A stretch of DNA of 41,326 bases from Scytonema sp. UIC 10036 (GCF_009725235.1 NZ_WJFC01000114.1:1-41326); one strand, 5' to 3'. Shown: positions 8,776-18,354, counted from the first letter of the stretch. A program made the numbers and translations. The notes: generated from the letters alone by a model not told the origin.

Positions 8776-8880
8776 TACTCCTATCCCGCAAAGGAGATTA
8801 CCTAATTAATTGAACCGCAGAGGGCGCAGAGGACACAGAGGAAAGAGGAGGAGAAGATCGGTAATCTTATGGCGGAAAGG
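8776..8880 (+). repeat. About 105-bp dispersed repeat, copy R1
   Basis: The element runs from CTCCTATCCCGCAAAGGAG through TGAACCGCAGAGGGCGCAG and a purine-rich AGGACACAGAGGAAAGAGG part to GGTAATCTTATGGCGG. Related copies are at 13529-13637 (same strand) and 18355-18455 (opposite strand), with partial copies at 18181-18222 and 18262-18306. All five lie in gaps of the CIS cluster. Confidence 0.8.
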
Positions 8881-8908
8881 AAGTAAGTCCAAGCAAGTTT
8901 TTATCAAT

Positions 8909-8957
8909 CCCAAATCCCAAATTCCAAATCCAAAATCCAAAATCCAAAATCCAAAAT
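8909..8957. repeat. Heptamer STRR (CCAAAAT-type, seven units)
   Basis: Seven 7-base units change gradually from CCCAAAT to CCAAAAT and end ten bases before the PAAR start codon. They occupy the place where an upstream leader would normally lie. Confidence 0.85.
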
Positions 8958-8967
8958 TGTATCACTT

Positions 8968-9270
8968 ATGGGAAAACCCGCCGCTCGCATCAATGATATG
9001 CACGTTTGTCCTATGCAGACCCCTGGGGTTCCAACTGTTCCTCACGTTGGCGGACCGATTCTTGGTCCGGGTACACCCACTGTCTTGATTGGTGGTTTAT
9101 CGGCGGCTGTTATTGGTGATAGCTGTGTCTGTGTTGGACCACCAGATACTATCGTTGTCGGTTCTACTACCGTCTTGATTGGTGGTAAACCTGCTGCTCG
9201 TCTCGGAGATACAACAGCCCATGGTGGCTCGATAGTTTTGGGATTGTTCACTGTACTTATTGGAGACTGA
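8968..9270 (+). CDS. cis10: CIS PAAR-type spike tip protein (Cis10)
   Basis: This 100-residue protein is a single PAAR domain that caps the spike trimer with a sharp tip. The start MGKPAARINDMHVCPM, the repeated hairpins ending PTVLIGG or TVLIGG, the second KPAARLGDTTAHGG motif and the final FTVLIGD are diagnostic. His and Cys residues (DMHVCP, SCVCVG, TAHGG) could bind the tip metal ion. There is no N- or C-terminal extension, so it carries no fused effector. The next gene starts one base after its stop. Confidence 0.97.
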   Translation: MGKPAARINDMHVCPMQTPGVPTVPHVGGPILGPGTPTVLIGGLSAAVIGDSCVCVGPPDTIVVGSTTVLIGGKPAARLGDTTAHGGSIVLGLFTVLIGD

Positions 9271-9271
9271 T

Positions 9272-9790
9272 ATGGAGGAAGACAGCAAAGCTTATTTAGG
9301 TACTGGTTGGGGTTTTCCTCCAACATTTGACCAAAAAGCTAGAAGTGTCCGGCTTGTTAGTGCGGAAACGGACATCTGTGAGAGTTTGCAAATTCTTCTA
9401 TCTACTAGCTTTGGCGAACGCGTTATGCAACCAAATTACGGTTGTAACTTACAAGATTTACTCTTTGAAAGTCTTACCCCTACCGTAACTAGCAGCATTA
9501 AAGAACTGGTACGCACTGCTATTTTATATTATGAGCCGCGTGTCCGTCTTAAAAAAATCGATATTAAACAAGGATTAGAAAATTTGTTACCGGATACTGC
9601 ACAAGATTTCATACAGAATCTTCGCCAACAGGAGGAAGAACGCTCTCAAGGTTTCTTACAAATTATTGTAGATTGCATCATCATCAGCACCAATTCTCGC
9701 TTCAACTTTGTCTATCCCTTCTACCTCCAAGAAGGTAGCAGCACTTTAGTATCAAGTGCTCCAGGAATAGCCATTGTAGTTAATAGTTAA
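9272..9790 (+). CDS. cis9: CIS baseplate wedge protein, gp25-like (Cis9)
   Basis: This 172-residue protein is the gp25-like wedge component that nucleates the sheath on the baseplate. The segment DICESLQILLSTSFGERVMQPNYGCNL (about residues 28-55; shown here only by name of its ends, DICESL and PNYGCNL) includes the family GERVMQPNYG motif, followed by ELVRTAILYYEPRVRLKKI. I chose the ATG at 9272 rather than an upstream TTG at 9260: GGAG at 9262-9265 is well placed for it, and the TTG would overlap the PAAR gene. An extra polar stretch near residues 105-120 (DFIQNLRQQEEERSQGF) is longer than in the phage protein. Confidence 0.93.
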   Translation: MEEDSKAYLGTGWGFPPTFDQKARSVRLVSAETDICESLQILLSTSFGERVMQPNYGCNLQDLLFESLTPTVTSSIKELVRTAILYYEPRVRLKKIDIKQGLENLLPDTAQDFIQNLRQQEEERSQGFLQIIVDCIIISTNSRFNFVYPFYLQEGSSTLVSSAPGIAIVVNS

Positions 9791-9820
9791 TACTCAATAG
9801 TCACCAGTCACCGCTCCTCG

Positions 9821-9852
9821 GTCACTGGTCACTGGTCACTGGTCACTGGTCT
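9821..9852. repeat. Heptamer STRR (GGTCACT units)
   Basis: About four units of GGTCACT directly precede the ATG at 9854 of the baseplate J-like gene and leave no clear Shine-Dalgarno sequence. The unit is the reverse complement of AGTGACC, the register found at 5841-5863. Confidence 0.8.
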
Positions 9853-9853
9853 T

Positions 9854-12800
9854 ATGAGCAACAAGCGCGAACTACCGAAAAATCCACTAACCCGTGATGG
9901 GGTGAGCCAGCGTCAACGCCCGGTTTCAGCTTTGTCGCCTAATTCTATTCAGGTGGATGAACGTGACTTGGCAGACTTTTTAGTCTTTGCACATCGTCTG
10001 AGCGAACAGGTTATTTATTATAATTCTGATAGTCAGGCTGATGGTAACTGGCAAAACTTTTTCGAGGGCAATACACCTATCCAAATTGCTTTAATTAGTA
10101 AAACTCGCCCTCAAATTATTAAAGACCAATATACCCAAAAACTAGCAGCATTTCTGGACGATCGCACTCCTGCTCGTCTCACCCAAGTCTTACAATCTTG
10201 GAAAGATATCTTGACAAAAATTAAGTTTTGGTATAAAGGCTTAGAACCATACACTCCCTTGAAATCGGCGATCGCAGGTTTGGTTAAGACCAACCTAAGA
10301 CAACCTTTGGTTCGGATGCAAGCCTTTGAGTTGGGTTATGGAGCAATAGATGGGCAATTCTATGAGGAATTTACCAAAGTATTTGAATTAAAGATAGATG
10401 CGCCCGTGATGGGCGATCGCACTCCATTGACGGCTACACCTAAAGAAGCGCGTTCCGAACTGGATGCAGTGTTTCAGGTGTTGTTGCAAACTTACCGTCA
10501 GATTGTTCAGCAAGCACCGAGTTACTTACAATCGAGTCTGCGCGATCGCCAAGACCATCAGCCACACCTCGCCCTTTACTTGGCTTTTTTGGAGGTGCTG
10601 CGACCCGCTCGCGATGACTTGAATCGTCTCACCCAGCGCCATCTAGACTTTTTCTACCGTCAAGTTTTGTTGCTGCGCGATCGCCCGTCTCAAGCTGATA
10701 GCGCTCACCTACTATTTGAATTAGCTAAAACTCAAACGGAATACAAGCTACCTACAGCGACGCGATTCACCGCCGGGAAAGATGCTACCGGGGTGGAATT
10801 ATTTTACCAACTGGATGCTGAAGTTGTTATTCATAAAGCTCAAATTGCTAGCCTCAAAGGTTTGTTTCTTGATTCTCTGGAAAGGAAAAACGCCGCCGCT
10901 CCGAAAAATCTTTTGGGTTTGCATGTCTCACCAATAGCAAATTCTTTAGATGGGAAAGGTGGAAAATTTCCTAAAGAACAAATTGTTAAAACATGGTTAC
11001 CTTTTGGAAGTAGCGATCGCGATGATGCTTCTCTTGGACTGGCGATCGCTTCTGATGTGCTGCTCTTACAAGAAGGGCGGCGTGTTATCCAATTGAAGTT
11101 ATCTTTGAGTGGCTTTTTTACACCCATACCTGTTAACCAGCTACATCAGGTATTTACGGTTTATCTAAGTGGCGAGAAGGAATGGATAACCCCAGATATC
11201 CTACCATCAACTCAAACGGCTAGCAACGGTCAACAAACCCGATGGGATGGAACTGATTTGTATTTGGTGGTCGAACTAGCTCCTGATGTGGCTCCTATCT
11301 TACCTTATCGCCCAGATGCGCCAATTCCTTACGACCCGAAACAGCCGAATCTACCTCTACAACTAGAGCGACCAATGCCTGTGGTTCGGCTAGAATTGAA
11401 CAATCGGGTGTTAGTCGATGGGCGATCGCCTTACCATTATTTTCGAGATGCTGAAATTCACGATATCACTGTACAAACCCATGTGGATAAGGTACGGAAT
11501 CTGGTATTGCAAAATGATTTCGGCGTGCTGAATCCCGCTACACCTTTTGAACCGTTTGGTCGCCAACCGAAAGACAAAGCTAATCTTTACATTGGTTCGC
11601 AGGAAGTTTTGCAGAAGAATTTGACCGATTTGACAATTTCCCTGGAATTGGCGACACCAAAACCGAGCAATTGGCAAGATATTTATGCGGCTTATGATAT
11701 TAAAAATAACTTTCAACCTGGTAGATTTACTATTCATGCTCTGCGGCAAAAAATCTGGCATCCGGTAGTAGGCGGCTTGACGGCTAGTTTGTTTGATAGT
11801 TCTGGGATTTCCCTGACAGATAAATTAGCCAGTTTACACCTCAATTCTTTTGATACTCCTGAACCCGTTGAGACATGGACTCCTCAAAGTAAAACTGGTT
11901 TTTTGCGGCTGCAATTATTGGGGAGTTTCCTGCATGAGAAATATCCTACAGTCTTGGCTAGACAGGTGCTAGCTGCAGCAACCAATCAGACAGTATGGGT
12001 TGAGGGTGAACAAAAACGACAAGCTGTTATCGGTGCTTATTACCGCATCTCAGATGACGAACCGTTTCGAGCTAACACCTATTATGTAGAACTTAATGCG
12101 GAACCGATTCTTCCTCCAGAACCATATCTACCAGTCATTAACTCGCTGTCTCTAAGCTATACCGCCCAAGCAGAGAAGGATAATTGCACGTTATTTCACC
12201 TCCATCCCTTTGGTGGGTTTGAACGGTTGGAGTTGAGTAAAAAACCGGATTTTTTACCTCATTTTACCCAGGAAGGGGAATTATTGATTGGGGTGCAGAA
12301 TCTCGACCCACCTACGGCTTTACCGCTACTGTTTCAGGTTGCAGAAGAGACGGCGGATACAAGTTTACGGCGGGAGGAACAATATAAATTACAATGGTAC
12401 TACTTGAAAGATAATACTTGGGAATCTTTAGGCGATCGCATTGTCAGTGATGCTACCAATGGATTAATAACTTCCGGTATTATTAATTTAGAGATTCCTG
12501 CAGATATTAGTCGCAATCAAACGACCATTCTCGACCCGAATCTTTACTGGCTAAAAGTGAGTATTTTAGCTCGCAGTCGGACTGTGTGCGAAATTATCGG
12601 CGTACACACTCAAGCTGCTCGCGTCACCTTCACCGACTCAGGTAACGACCCCAACCGTTTGGCTGTTCCCCTACCACCAGGAACAATTAGCAAGTTAGCT
12701 TCACCGCAACCAGAAATTAAAAAAATCGAGCAACCTTACGCTTCTTTTGGTGGGCGAGTCAAAGAACAACCAGAGCATTTTTATACTCGTATCAGCGAAC

Positions 12801-13522
12801 ACCTCCGCCATAAAGGACGGGCTGTATCTATCTTTGACTACGAAAGATTGGTATTAGAAAAGTTTCCTCAAATTTACAAAGTTCGCTGTATTAATCACGG
12901 TCAATTTGTTGACAGTCCAGAACAGTTATATGAATTAGCGCCCGGTTCTGTAACTTTAGCTGTGATTCCCGATTTATCACAACGCAGTACGACTAACGAT
13001 TTAGAACCGAAAATTAACATTAATTTACTACAAGAAATTGAGAAATATTTAGCAAGTTTAAGTTCTCCTTGGGTAATGATAAAAGTGGTAAATCCTCAGT
13101 ATGAGAGGATTCAGGTAGAAATGCAAGTGAAATTCAAATCTCCCTACGATAGTAACTTTGGCTATTATCAGAGGGAATTGCAGCAAGCGATTATCGGTTT
13201 TCTTACCCCTTGGACTGTGGATACGGGTGCAGATATTAATTTTGGTGGCAAAGTTTATCGATCTTCTATTCTGAAATTTGTTGAGGAACAATATTATGTT
13301 GATTATATAATAAATTTCAAAATGCACCTCGACACGCAACAAGATATTCGAGAAGCGATCGCTAGTACTGCGCGATCGGTCTTGACTTCAGTTTCCCTGC
13401 AAACTAACGGTCAAAATCACGTGATTCAGGAATTTGAAGAAATGGCGATCGTTTCTGGTAATTCTTCACTTGCATCTGGTGTTCTTGGTTTTGAATCATT
13501 GGATGATTTGGAGTTGGGTTAG
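9854..13522 (+). CDS. cis11: CIS baseplate wedge protein, gp47/J-like (Cis11)
   Basis: This 1222-residue protein is the Afp11/Pvc11-type baseplate component that links wedges into the ring controlling sheath contraction. The N-terminal region has LADFLVFAHRLSEQVIYYNS and long helical stretches up to about residue 290. The middle is beta-rich. The C-terminal J-like part begins near residue 980 with FYTRISEHLRHKGRAVSIFD and YERLVLEKFPQIYKVRC, and ends with the INFGGKVYRSSILKFVEEQ segment. It is at the long end for the family. Several HIP1 sites lie inside, so it is well ameliorated to the host. No membrane segment is seen. Confidence 0.92.
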   Translation: MSNKRELPKNPLTRDGVSQRQRPVSALSPNSIQVDERDLADFLVFAHRLSEQVIYYNSDSQADGNWQNFFEGNTPIQIALISKTRPQIIKDQYTQKLAAFLDDRTPARLTQVLQSWKDILTKIKFWYKGLEPYTPLKSAIAGLVKTNLRQPLVRMQAFELGYGAIDGQFYEEFTKVFELKIDAPVMGDRTPLTATPKEARSELDAVFQVLLQTYRQIVQQAPSYLQSSLRDRQDHQPHLALYLAFLEVLRPARDDLNRLTQRHLDFFYRQVLLLRDRPSQADSAHLLFELAKTQTEYKLPTATRFTAGKDATGVELFYQLDAEVVIHKAQIASLKGLFLDSLERKNAAAPKNLLGLHVSPIANSLDGKGGKFPKEQIVKTWLPFGSSDRDDASLGLAIASDVLLLQEGRRVIQLKLSLSGFFTPIPVNQLHQVFTVYLSGEKEWITPDILPSTQTASNGQQTRWDGTDLYLVVELAPDVAPILPYRPDAPIPYDPKQPNLPLQLERPMPVVRLELNNRVLVDGRSPYHYFRDAEIHDITVQTHVDKVRNLVLQNDFGVLNPATPFEPFGRQPKDKANLYIGSQEVLQKNLTDLTISLELATPKPSNWQDIYAAYDIKNNFQPGRFTIHALRQKIWHPVVGGLTASLFDSSGISLTDKLASLHLNSFDTPEPVETWTPQSKTGFLRLQLLGSFLHEKYPTVLARQVLAAATNQTVWVEGEQKRQAVIGAYYRISDDEPFRANTYYVELNAEPILPPEPYLPVINSLSLSYTAQAEKDNCTLFHLHPFGGFERLELSKKPDFLPHFTQEGELLIGVQNLDPPTALPLLFQVAEETADTSLRREEQYKLQWYYLKDNTWESLGDRIVSDATNGLITSGIINLEIPADISRNQTTILDPNLYWLKVSILARSRTVCEIIGVHTQAARVTFTDSGNDPNRLAVPLPPGTISKLASPQPEIKKIEQPYASFGGRVKEQPEHFYTRISEHLRHKGRAVSIFDYERLVLEKFPQIYKVRCINHGQFVDSPEQLYELAPGSVTLAVIPDLSQRSTTNDLEPKININLLQEIEKYLASLSSPWVMIKVVNPQYERIQVEMQVKFKSPYDSNFGYYQRELQQAIIGFLTPWTVDTGADINFGGKVYRSSILKFVEEQYYVDYIINFKMHLDTQQDIREAIASTARSVLTSVSLQTNGQNHVIQEFEEMAIVSGNSSLASGVLGFESLDDLELG

Positions 13523-13528
13523 GAAAAA

Positions 13529-13637
13529 TAATCCCTCGCCAGGGAGATTATCTAATTAAATGAACCGCAGAGGCGCAGAGGACACAGAGGAAAGAGGAGA
13601 AGAAGAGTGATGGTTATCTTATGGCGGGAGTGAAGTA
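13529..13637 (+). repeat. About 105-bp dispersed repeat, copy R2
   Basis: It shares the block TGAACCGCAGAGGCGCAGAG, the purine-rich part and TATCTTATGGCGG with R1 at 8776-8880. It fills most of the gap between the J-like gene and the 148-residue gene. Confidence 0.8.
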
Positions 13638-13672
13638 ATTTGTGTACTTAATGTTGTCATGGGATTTTAAGT

Positions 13673-14119
13673 ATGAATTTGAGGAAACGTAACGAACTAA
13701 AAAGTTTATTTAGAAATAAAAGTCGCTTATCAGAAACTTATTTTGCTGAGTTGATTGACTCGATGCTAAATAAGCGGGATGACCAATTTCATGGGATTTG
13801 GAAGCCGGGACAAACTTATCAAAAAGGAGATGTGGTTTACTACGATTGCGCCCTTTGGGAAATGCAAAGTGATAATGAAATTTGTGCTAAGGAGGAGCAA
13901 CCACCAGGTGTTAGTTCTGATTGGAAGTCTTTGCTGAAGGAATTAGAGCAAAAAGTGGATAAGCTTCAGCATGAGTTGGAAAGGCTTTGTAAAGAGTTTA
14001 CTGAATATCAAAAGGAAATGGAAGGGCGGTTGCGGAATTTAGCTCGGTTTATTCCTTTGTTGTTTATTGGGTTAGCAATCGAATTTTTCTGGTTGTTAGG
14101 TCAGTCTAGCATTCAGTGA
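13673..14119 (+). CDS. Small CIS fibre-like protein with carbohydrate-binding-type module, coiled coil and C-terminal membrane segment
   Basis: This 148-residue protein has four parts. Residues about 18-41 (LSETYFAELIDSMLNKRDDQ) match the N-terminal block of a small family repeatedly found in eCIS loci. Residues 41-65 (GIWKPGQTYQKGDVVYYD, then LWEM) have the aromatic pattern of CBM5/12-like modules common in tail fibres. Residues about 84-122 form a charged heptad coiled coil. Residues 126-143 (FIPLLFIGLAIEFFWLLG) are one hydrophobic helix. A fibre component tethered by its C-terminus fits a membrane-anchored CIS, and published work on Anabaena tCIS attributed anchoring partly to tail-fibre extensions. 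That this protein is the anchor is inference. Confidence 0.75.
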   Translation: MNLRKRNELKSLFRNKSRLSETYFAELIDSMLNKRDDQFHGIWKPGQTYQKGDVVYYDCALWEMQSDNEICAKEEQPPGVSSDWKSLLKELEQKVDKLQHELERLCKEFTEYQKEMEGRLRNLARFIPLLFIGLAIEFFWLLGQSSIQ

Positions 14120-14145
14120 CCAGTAATCAGTGACCAGTGACTAGT

Positions 14146-14185
14146 AACAACTAACAACTAACAACTAACAACTAACAACCAACAA
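14146..14185. repeat. Heptamer STRR (AACAACT units)
   Basis: Five to six units of AACAACT/AACAACC abut the ATG at 14186. CAGTGACC-type heptamers lie just upstream (14113-14140), so two unrelated heptamer families follow each other in one short gap. Confidence 0.9.
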
Positions 14186-17100
14186 ATGACGGAATATCTC
14201 AGTATATCGAAGCAAAAACCTGAGTTCCCGCCTTATCTGAATTTCCAAACTCTGCGGGATATCGGTATTACCCACTTACAATCTCTATCTGGTAAACTCT
14301 GGACTGATTATAATCTCCATGACCCAGGTGTCACTATTCTGGAGGTACTTTGTTATGCGGTGACGGATTTAGGCTATCGCAATAATTTAGATATTGAGGA
14401 CCTTTTGGCTCTCAATCCGGGTGATACTAAGAGTCGAGAAAATAATTTTTTCACACCGGATCGCGTCTTAACTTGTAATCCTGTCACGGAGTTAGATTTA
14501 CGCAAGCGATTAATTGATATTCCTGGGGTGCGTAATGCTTGGCTGCAAAAGGTGACTCATTATCAGCCTGCTATTTACGTAAATTTAAAGAATAAAGTGT
14601 TGCAATATACTCAACCGGAAGAGAAACCGCTACCTTTAAATCTTCGGGGGTTGTATACTGTCAGTCTAGATCTTGACCCGGAATATCGTAAGAATGCTTG
14701 CGGACAGCTTTATCGTTCTTGGGGTGAGACTTTGGATGAAGTTAAGGAAGTATTGTGTAGCGCTCGCAATCTTTGTGAGGATTTTGATGACATCCTTATT
14801 CTAGGTGAGGAGGAAATTGCTCTGTGTGCGGATATTCAATTAACGACTGATGCTGATGCTGAGGATGTGTTGGTGAATATTTACGTGCGAATACAGGAAT
14901 TTTTATCGCCGAGATTGCGCTTTTATACTTTACAGGAGTTGCTGGATAAGGGTAAAAGTCCGGCGGAAATCTTCGCTGGGAGACCTACTGTTTTTGAAAA
15001 TGGTAAGATACTGTATGAAAGTCATGGCTTTATTGATACTGATGAATTGGTTGCTTTGACTTTACCCAGTATTCTGCACGTTTCGGATTTATATAAAGAA
15101 ATTCTTCAAGTTCCCGGTGTGGCGGCTGTTAAGAAACTTAGCATTGCTAATTATATTAATGGATTGCGTCAGTCTGTGGGACACCCTTGGTATTTGCATC
15201 TCACTGAGAAATACCGTCCCGTGTTGGGTGTGAAGGTATCGAAAATTAACTTTTCTAAGAGTACGCTACCGATCGCAGTCGATTTGGAGGAGGTGGAGCG
15301 TCGTTATTACGAGCAACAAGCGGCTTATATTAAAACACCACGCGATCGCCAAGAGTTGGATTTATCTGTTCCTAAGGGAAGTTATTATGAATTAGCCGAT
15401 TATTATTCGATTCAGCACGAATTCCCGGTGACTTACGGTATCGGGGAAGAGGGATTACCTACAAACGTACCAGCATTACGCCAAGCTCAGGCTCTACAGT
15501 TAAAGGGTTATCTGGTATTCTTCGACCAGTTATTAGCTGGCTACTTGGCTCAACTCGCGCATATCCGGGATTTGTTTTCTTGGGAGACGGATGCTGAGCA
15601 ACGGACTTATTTTACTCAGAAGATTGAGTTTCCTGAGGTGAAAGATAAAAAAGTTCTCTCGGATAACTATATTAATGTGTTGCATGAGGAAGTGGAAGTT
15701 TACCGCGATCGCCGCAACCGTTTTTTAGATCATCTGTTGGCGCGGTTTGCGGAGTCTTTTACTGACTACGTACTGTTAAATTATCAGATATTTGCGACTC
15801 ATAACGATAAAGTTGACCGCGAAGCAGAAATTATTCGCGATAAAGCTAAATTTTTCCAAGATTATCCCGCCTTGAGTCACGATCGCTTCCGTGCTTTCAA
15901 TTATTGCGATTGTGAGGCGGTATGGGATACCGAGAATGTGGCGGGTTTGAAAAAGCGGGTGTCGCGGTTGTTGGGTATTGACGATGTGCGTCGTCGTCAC
16001 CTCAACCACTATCGCGTCAGCACTGACACGCGGAATTTGGTTTTGAGTGTGAATGTTAGTAATGATGAATTGCCATTAACCAGTCAGCAGCGTTATGCTA
16101 CTTCAGAACAGGCTCTGGCTGACCGAGAAAAATTTTTGTTGTTTGCTCTACACGGCAATTTTTACCAGCGTCTGACTTATCAATATTATTATCATTACGG
16201 GTTGGAAGTCTTAGATACTGACTGTACCACAGTTTTAGTTAACAGCGATCGCTATTTTCCTTCCACCAAGGAACTGTTAGTTGCTTTTGAACCACTGCTG
16301 CAAAGTTTACTCACTCGGTTGTCAAATCTAGATGATACAGCATTGCAACAGTTGGTTGTCGTTCAACCCGCAGCCGAAGATTTGTTCTCGTTCCGCTTGC
16401 AAATTCCTGGGGAAAATTCTGAGGTAATTACCTTCACGGGCGTTCAACGCTATTTCTCCCGCGTCGAAGCTTTAACTCATGGGGTTACCAGTCTGCGACA
16501 AATTCAAGATAAACAAAATTACCGTAAAATTACCTTTGGTAAAGAAAATCAGTTAGGGACTGCTGAAAAATTTACTTACTACGGCTATGCTTTAATTGAC
16601 GAGCAAAAAAAGGTGCTGGCGGAATATACTCAGCGTTTTTCTACCGAGTCCGATCGCGATTTAGCTTTGCAACGCTGGCTCAGTCACATCCAAGCTAATC
16701 AAAATGAATATAAATTAACGGTATTAACTTCCGACGGCTATGTGTTTGTGCTGACAGACAACGCTAGTTATCAACCCTTGCTGCGGAGTGTAAATTCATA
16801 TAGCACAAAATTACTCGCTTGGCAAGCCGCAGAACAATTTGCCGAAAACCTGCGCTTCTGGAACCGCTACGTTACCGTACAGAACGGGAGTCTGGGAATT
16901 ACCGACAAGACGGGTAATTTGTTAGCAGTATTTACTAACGATCGCGATCGCTCGACTGTTTTCCAGCGATTGAATGCGATGGAACCGTTTTTAGTAATTG
17001 CAGATGAGCGCTACCGTCTAGTAGATCGTCAAGGAGCTATTATGCTCGAAAGTATGGAAACATATAAAGATGTTAACACCGCTCGCGATCGCTTTTATCA

Positions 17101-18142
17101 AGATGTGTTAGGTGTATTGTTTGAACCAAACGCCATTCAATCAATAAACAGCAAGCAGGGATTTAGTTTTCGGATACTGAGTCGTCCTCGCGAGGATCGC
17201 AGTGCAGTTGCTATCCATCCTCAAACATACACCTCAGCCGATGCGCGGGATGAAGCAATCGAACATTTATTATTGTTGGTACGCACGGCGCGACTGCATA
17301 CAGAAATCAAAACCATAGAGAAAAAACCATACATTGGTGAGATTTACAACCCAGAAAACCAGCTACTTTTACAAACAACACAGAGTTACACCACCGCCGA
17401 TGATGCTTGGAAACAGGGTAACACCTTAATGGAATTGGCGCAGAAGCAAGAGAACTATCGGTTGATTGACAGCCAAGATAGTATTTACGGGTGGGAATTA
17501 ACCAATGAAAGTAAAGACCAAATCTTTGCGAGTCAATACTATAACAGTAAAAGCGATCGCACCCAAGCGATGGAGTCCTTACAAACATGGACAAACGACG
17601 AAGGCTTCCACGTTCTGGAACACATTCTTCTACGTCCCAAAACCAAGCTACCTAACCTGACAGCTGGGGAAATTCCTACCATATCTGATGATTTTCTCCC
17701 TATTTTAGTGACAGAGGAGGATGCAGAAACTCAGCCAGATAACCCATACCGTTTAGCCAGACACGACCCCTATTCTTTTTGGGTCAGTATCATTATACCC
17801 TATTGGCCGGAACGCTTTCGTAATATTCCTTTCCGGCGGTTTGTGGAGCAAACTTTGCGTTTGGAAGCACCCGCCCACATCGTTCTAAAAATTGCTTGGG
17901 TAAACGTACAGCAAATGCACGATTTTGAGTCAGCGTATCGCAACTGGCTAGAGCAATTGGCGTTGGAAAGTTGTGAAAACGCCGCCTGCGATTTAACGGG
18001 AACACTCAACCGTTTGCTCGAAATTTTACCTAAGTTGCGGAATGTATATCCTCAAGCAACATTACATGACTGCGAAGAAAGCAGTCCCGATACTAACCCA
18101 GCGATTCTCAATCAGACTGCGTTGGGAACTGCTGGTGATTGA
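14186..18142 (+). CDS. cis12: Large CIS baseplate protein, Cis12-like with inserted repeats
   Basis: This 1318-residue protein is the Afp12/Pvc12-type baseplate wedge partner of Cis11. The N-terminus is diagnostic: FQTLRDIGITHLQSLSGKLW and YNLHDPGVTILEVLCYAVTD. The C-terminal domain has FWVSIIIPYWPERFRN, followed by FVEQTLRLEAPAHI at about residues 1197-1230. Between about residues 790 and 1135 lie roughly seven units of 45-60 residues. Each reads like a DUF1508/YegP-type hairpin (an aromatic-x-L strand, a small turn, then a YxSxxxAxxAI helix), for example YRLVDRQGAIMLESMETY and IYNPENQLLLQTTQSYTTAD. Such an insertion is not expected in Afp12 and makes this a candidate baseplate extension. 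No membrane segment is seen. Confidence 0.88.
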   Translation: MTEYLSISKQKPEFPPYLNFQTLRDIGITHLQSLSGKLWTDYNLHDPGVTILEVLCYAVTDLGYRNNLDIEDLLALNPGDTKSRENNFFTPDRVLTCNPVTELDLRKRLIDIPGVRNAWLQKVTHYQPAIYVNLKNKVLQYTQPEEKPLPLNLRGLYTVSLDLDPEYRKNACGQLYRSWGETLDEVKEVLCSARNLCEDFDDILILGEEEIALCADIQLTTDADAEDVLVNIYVRIQEFLSPRLRFYTLQELLDKGKSPAEIFAGRPTVFENGKILYESHGFIDTDELVALTLPSILHVSDLYKEILQVPGVAAVKKLSIANYINGLRQSVGHPWYLHLTEKYRPVLGVKVSKINFSKSTLPIAVDLEEVERRYYEQQAAYIKTPRDRQELDLSVPKGSYYELADYYSIQHEFPVTYGIGEEGLPTNVPALRQAQALQLKGYLVFFDQLLAGYLAQLAHIRDLFSWETDAEQRTYFTQKIEFPEVKDKKVLSDNYINVLHEEVEVYRDRRNRFLDHLLARFAESFTDYVLLNYQIFATHNDKVDREAEIIRDKAKFFQDYPALSHDRFRAFNYCDCEAVWDTENVAGLKKRVSRLLGIDDVRRRHLNHYRVSTDTRNLVLSVNVSNDELPLTSQQRYATSEQALADREKFLLFALHGNFYQRLTYQYYYHYGLEVLDTDCTTVLVNSDRYFPSTKELLVAFEPLLQSLLTRLSNLDDTALQQLVVVQPAAEDLFSFRLQIPGENSEVITFTGVQRYFSRVEALTHGVTSLRQIQDKQNYRKITFGKENQLGTAEKFTYYGYALIDEQKKVLAEYTQRFSTESDRDLALQRWLSHIQANQNEYKLTVLTSDGYVFVLTDNASYQPLLRSVNSYSTKLLAWQAAEQFAENLRFWNRYVTVQNGSLGITDKTGNLLAVFTNDRDRSTVFQRLNAMEPFLVIADERYRLVDRQGAIMLESMETYKDVNTARDRFYQDVLGVLFEPNAIQSINSKQGFSFRILSRPREDRSAVAIHPQTYTSADARDEAIEHLLLLVRTARLHTEIKTIEKKPYIGEIYNPENQLLLQTTQSYTTADDAWKQGNTLMELAQKQENYRLIDSQDSIYGWELTNESKDQIFASQYYNSKSDRTQAMESLQTWTNDEGFHVLEHILLRPKTKLPNLTAGEIPTISDDFLPILVTEEDAETQPDNPYRLARHDPYSFWVSIIIPYWPERFRNIPFRRFVEQTLRLEAPAHIVLKIAWVNVQQMHDFESAYRNWLEQLALESCENAACDLTGTLNRLLEILPKLRNVYPQATLHDCEESSPDTNPAILNQTALGTAGD

Positions 18143-18180
18143 AAATTATGACTTTTCTGCCTGAAGATTACTGATTTAAA

Positions 18181-18306
18181 TGAACCGCAAAGACGCAAAG
18201 AGCGCGAAGAGAGAGGAAAGAGAAGTAATTTCGACACAAACGAATTTAATATTTGCACCAAATTCCTCTCTCTCTTACTCTGCGTCCTCTGCGCCTGGAG
18301 CGGTTC
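18181..18306. repeat. Inverted pair of partial 105-bp repeats (R3 and R4)
   Basis: TGAACCGCAAAGACGCAAAG at 18181-18200 faces a reverse copy ending GCGGTTCA at 18299-18306. Together they make an imperfect 126-bp inverted repeat with a central AT-rich loop, similar in form to a miniature element. No target duplication is evident. Confidence 0.7.
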
Positions 18307-18354
18307 AATATACAAAATAAATATGGAACAGCAGACTAACAACTAACCACTACT

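Larger units (their letters stand above)
8526..8967. other. 442-bp repeat-filled gap between spike and PAAR genes
   Basis: There is no gene here. From left to right it holds a C5/G5 hairpin (8673-8689), a copy of a roughly 105-bp dispersed repeat (8776-8880), and seven heptamer units (8909-8957) that stop ten bases before the PAAR ATG. The gap probably divides two transcription units or marks an old rearrangement point. Confidence 0.7.

Noticed and set aside
8810..9088. Open frame of 92 residues upstream of PAAR
   Set aside because: It is made of the dispersed repeat and heptamers (Arg-rich and Lys/Asn/Pro-rich translation) and overlaps PAAR in another frame.
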